Shown one piece after another: positions 4,655 to 5,734 of a stretch of 5,734 nt of DNA. The notes beneath the pieces were generated by a model. The model did not search any database, was not told where the DNA came from, and saw only the letters and a list, made by a program, of their open reading frames with translations. Numbering within the stretch: position 1 is the first letter of the stretch; each line of letters opens with the position of its first letter. The position numbers and the translations under genes were made by a program. This DNA comes from an uncultured Clostridium sp. (GTDB taxonomy: Bacteria; Bacillota; Clostridia; TANB77; CAG-508): NCBI GenBank assembly GCA_900555085.1, contig USJU01000075.1, positions 1-5,734 of the forward strand, in the 5' to 3' direction.

Positions 4655-5236
4655 TCATCTCCTATTTATTTTTAATAAAAGTTTTGTAAGAGTAATTCCA
4701 GAAACTGCTGCACAAATTGTTGCTATCCATACAGGAATTATAATTTTAGTTGGATTTTGTGAACCTAATGAATTTCTTATTGCAATAACTGTTGTTGGAA
4801 TAATTTGTATTGATGCCGTATTTAAAACAATAAATAAAACCATTGAATCTGTTAATTTATTTTTTTCTTTATTTTTTTCTTGCATAGTTTGCATAGCCTT
4901 TATTCCTAATGGTGTAGCCGCATTTCCTATTCCTAATAAATTTGCAACAATATTCATAGATATTTCATCATATTCTTTATCTTCCTTTTTTATATTTGGA
5001 AATAATATTTTCATTATTGGCTTTAATAATTTTTTCAATTTATTTATTAACGAAGTATTTTTTATTATTTCTATTATTCCAGTCCATAAACACATAGTTC
5101 CTAAAAATGTTATTGATAATTCAACGGCCTTTCCAGCATAACTAAAAATACCATTACTTAAACTTTCTACATTTCCACTAAAAATTGCATATATTATAGA
5201 AACAATTAAAAATAATGGCCATATTTTATTTAACAT
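4655..5236 (-). CDS. spmA: Spore maturation protein A (SpmA)
   Basis: SpmA is the partner of SpmB in spore core dehydration and acts in a membrane of the developing spore. The 193-residue protein has a family-like start (MLNKIWPLFLIVSIIYAIFSGN), hydrophobic segments at about 4-20, 41-58, 131-153 and 164-186, and the diagnostic block ANLLGIGNAATPLGIKAM (98-115), followed by NTASIQIIPTTVIAIR (139-154). Length and layout are normal. The ATG has a GGAGGG SD (5247-5242) five bases upstream. The gene is first in the spmA-spmB pair and diverges from the abrB-like gene over 156 bases. I see no convincing sigma-A promoter upstream, as expected for a gene read by a sporulation sigma factor. The SD-to-start region (5245-5236) is perfectly complementary over ten bases to the C-rich loop region of the predicted minus-strand RNA (3857-3848). 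Confidence 0.96.
   Translation of the reverse strand: MLNKIWPLFLIVSIIYAIFSGNVESLSNGIFSYAGKAVELSITFLGTMCLWTGIIEIIKNTSLINKLKKLLKPIMKILFPNIKKEDKEYDEISMNIVANLLGIGNAATPLGIKAMQTMQEKNKEKNKLTDSMVLFIVLNTASIQIIPTTVIAIRNSLGSQNPTKIIIPVWIATICAAVSGITLTKLLLKINRR
4659..4663 (-). promoter_or_regulatory. spmB: Shine-Dalgarno that points to the ATA start of spmB
   Basis: AGGAG on the minus strand lies nine bases before the ATA codon at 4649-4647 and directly abuts an ATG (4658-4656) that overlaps the spmA TGA as ATGA. That ATG is in frame with spmB but is followed by ATT and then TAA. The spacing therefore suits ATA (position of Met1) and not the ATG, and no SD precedes the TTG at 4598. Confidence 0.6.
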
Positions 5237-5310
5237 TAGCTCCCTCCTTTTTTAAATATATTTTACAAAATATAAAAAAATGATTTTTTTATAAAACTAT
5301 AGAATTTATA

Positions 5311-5340
5311 TTGACCAAAGTTTAATGTTTGTGGTATCAT
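5311..5340 (+). promoter_or_regulatory. Promoter of the abrB-like gene
   Basis: TTGACC (5311-5316) and TATCAT (5335-5340) are separated by 18 bases, with TG one base before the -10 (extended -10). Predicted start near 5347 gives a leader of about 45 bases before the ATG at 5393. No TGTCGAA box is visible here, unlike the abrB promoter of B. subtilis, which is repressed by Spo0A. Confidence 0.6.
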
Positions 5341-5392
5341 ATAACTGGAAAATATTAACAGTGTTTTACATTATCAAATTGGGAGGTACATT

Positions 5393-5641
5393 ATGAAGTC
5401 AACAGGAATTTTAAGAAAAGTGGACGAGCTTGGTAGAGTTGTTATTCCTATAGAGCTTAGAAATAAATTAGATATTCACGAAAAAGATCCTTTAGAAATA
5501 TATGTAGAAGGAAACGATATAATCCTAAGAAAATTTCAACCAAATTGTATTTTTTGTGGAAATACAAAAAAATTGGTACCTTTTAACAATAAATTAATAT
5601 GCTCAAAATGTCACGAAAAAATAAAAAATTTAGAAATTTAA
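5393..5641 (+). CDS. abrB: AbrB-family transition-state regulator with C-terminal four-cysteine knuckle
   Basis: This is a DNA-binding transcription factor of the SpoVT/AbrB swapped-hairpin type, acting as a homo-oligomer. In Firmicutes AbrB represses stationary-phase functions, including sporulation, during growth. Residues 1-47 are the DNA-binding domain: MKSTGILRKVDELGRVVIPI is nearly identical to B. subtilis AbrB, followed by ELRNKLDIHEKDPLEIYVE and IILRKF. The C-terminal part differs from the Bacillus multimerisation domain: two CxxC pairs (Cys52/Cys55 and Cys70/Cys73) form a probable zinc knuckle, a form I associate with Clostridia. The product has 82 residues. The ATG has a strong GGGAGG SD (5381-5386) six bases upstream. 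The gene stands alone, divergent from spmA. The 93 bases after it show no convincing terminator or gene. It might instead be an AbrB paralogue (Abh type), so the symbol is slightly uncertain. Confidence 0.9.
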   Translation: MKSTGILRKVDELGRVVIPIELRNKLDIHEKDPLEIYVEGNDIILRKFQPNCIFCGNTKKLVPFNNKLICSKCHEKIKNLEI

Positions 5642-5734
5642 TTAATAAAATTAATATTGCTATTAGGGACAATAAACACTTGATTCACTATGGTATATAG
5701 ATTTTAAAATATATGTTTTCAACTAAGATTAATT

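Noticed and set aside
5276..5302. Forespore-type promoter upstream of spmA (CTATA, 15-base spacer, CATTTTT on the minus strand)
   Set aside because: The spacing fits sigma-G/F elements, but the -35 lacks the G and the -10 is a poor match in an A/T tract; not strong enough to list.
5641..5655. ATTAAT-AAA-ATTAAT hairpin after the abrB-like gene as terminator
   Set aside because: No G or C in the stem and no T-run after it.
5680..5710. Promoter-like TTGATT / TAAAAT at the right edge
   Set aside because: The spacer of 19 and weak context give no support, and the downstream gene lies outside the window.

Overview
The window is very AT-rich and carries spoIIR, spmA, spmB and an AbrB-type transition-state regulator, with strong Shine-Dalgarno sequences throughout. 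This points to an endospore-forming, low-GC Firmicute, most likely a member of the Clostridia. The AbrB protein has a C-terminal four-cysteine knuckle, which fits Clostridia better than Bacillus.

Layout: (1) Positions 1-416 hold no large gene. They contain a stem-loop (20-53), a more GC-rich foldable stretch (64-119), a minus-strand small ORF of 55 aa (73-240) with a good ribosome binding site and promoter, and a Spo0A-box match (327-336) between that promoter and the spoIIR promoter region. (2) Positions 417-3741 are a plus-strand run: spoIIR, murA (TTG start), a YycJ/WalJ-family metallo-beta-lactamase-fold hydrolase and rlmH. The last three are tightly spaced and probably form one operon. 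(3) Positions 3742-4130 would pass as an empty convergent intergenic region. The minus strand, however, shows a second Spo0A-box match, a sigma-A-type promoter, a strong SD, a 34-aa hydrophobic/lysine-rich ORF and a 3' part closed by a 13-bp long-range stem with C-rich loops. (4) Positions 4131-5236 are the minus-strand spmA-spmB pair. The spmB N-terminus continues upstream of any standard start codon to an ATA placed behind a good SD. (5) Positions 5237-5392 are a divergent intergenic region with an extended -10 promoter for the plus-strand abrB-like gene (5393-5641). The last 93 bases hold nothing I can support.

How the genes fit together: SpoIIR is the forespore signal that triggers pro-sigma-E processing. 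SpmA/SpmB act in spore core dehydration. AbrB-type proteins control the transition to stationary phase. MurA starts peptidoglycan synthesis. The MBL protein and RlmH are housekeeping proteins for wall/DNA homeostasis and 23S rRNA modification. The two unannotated minus-strand loci share one design: a 10-base Spo0A-box match, a TTGACT-N17 promoter, a short ORF and a structured 3' part. The second could base-pair with the spmA ribosome binding site. These two loci are the best candidates for something undescribed here; the claim rests on sequence inspection only.
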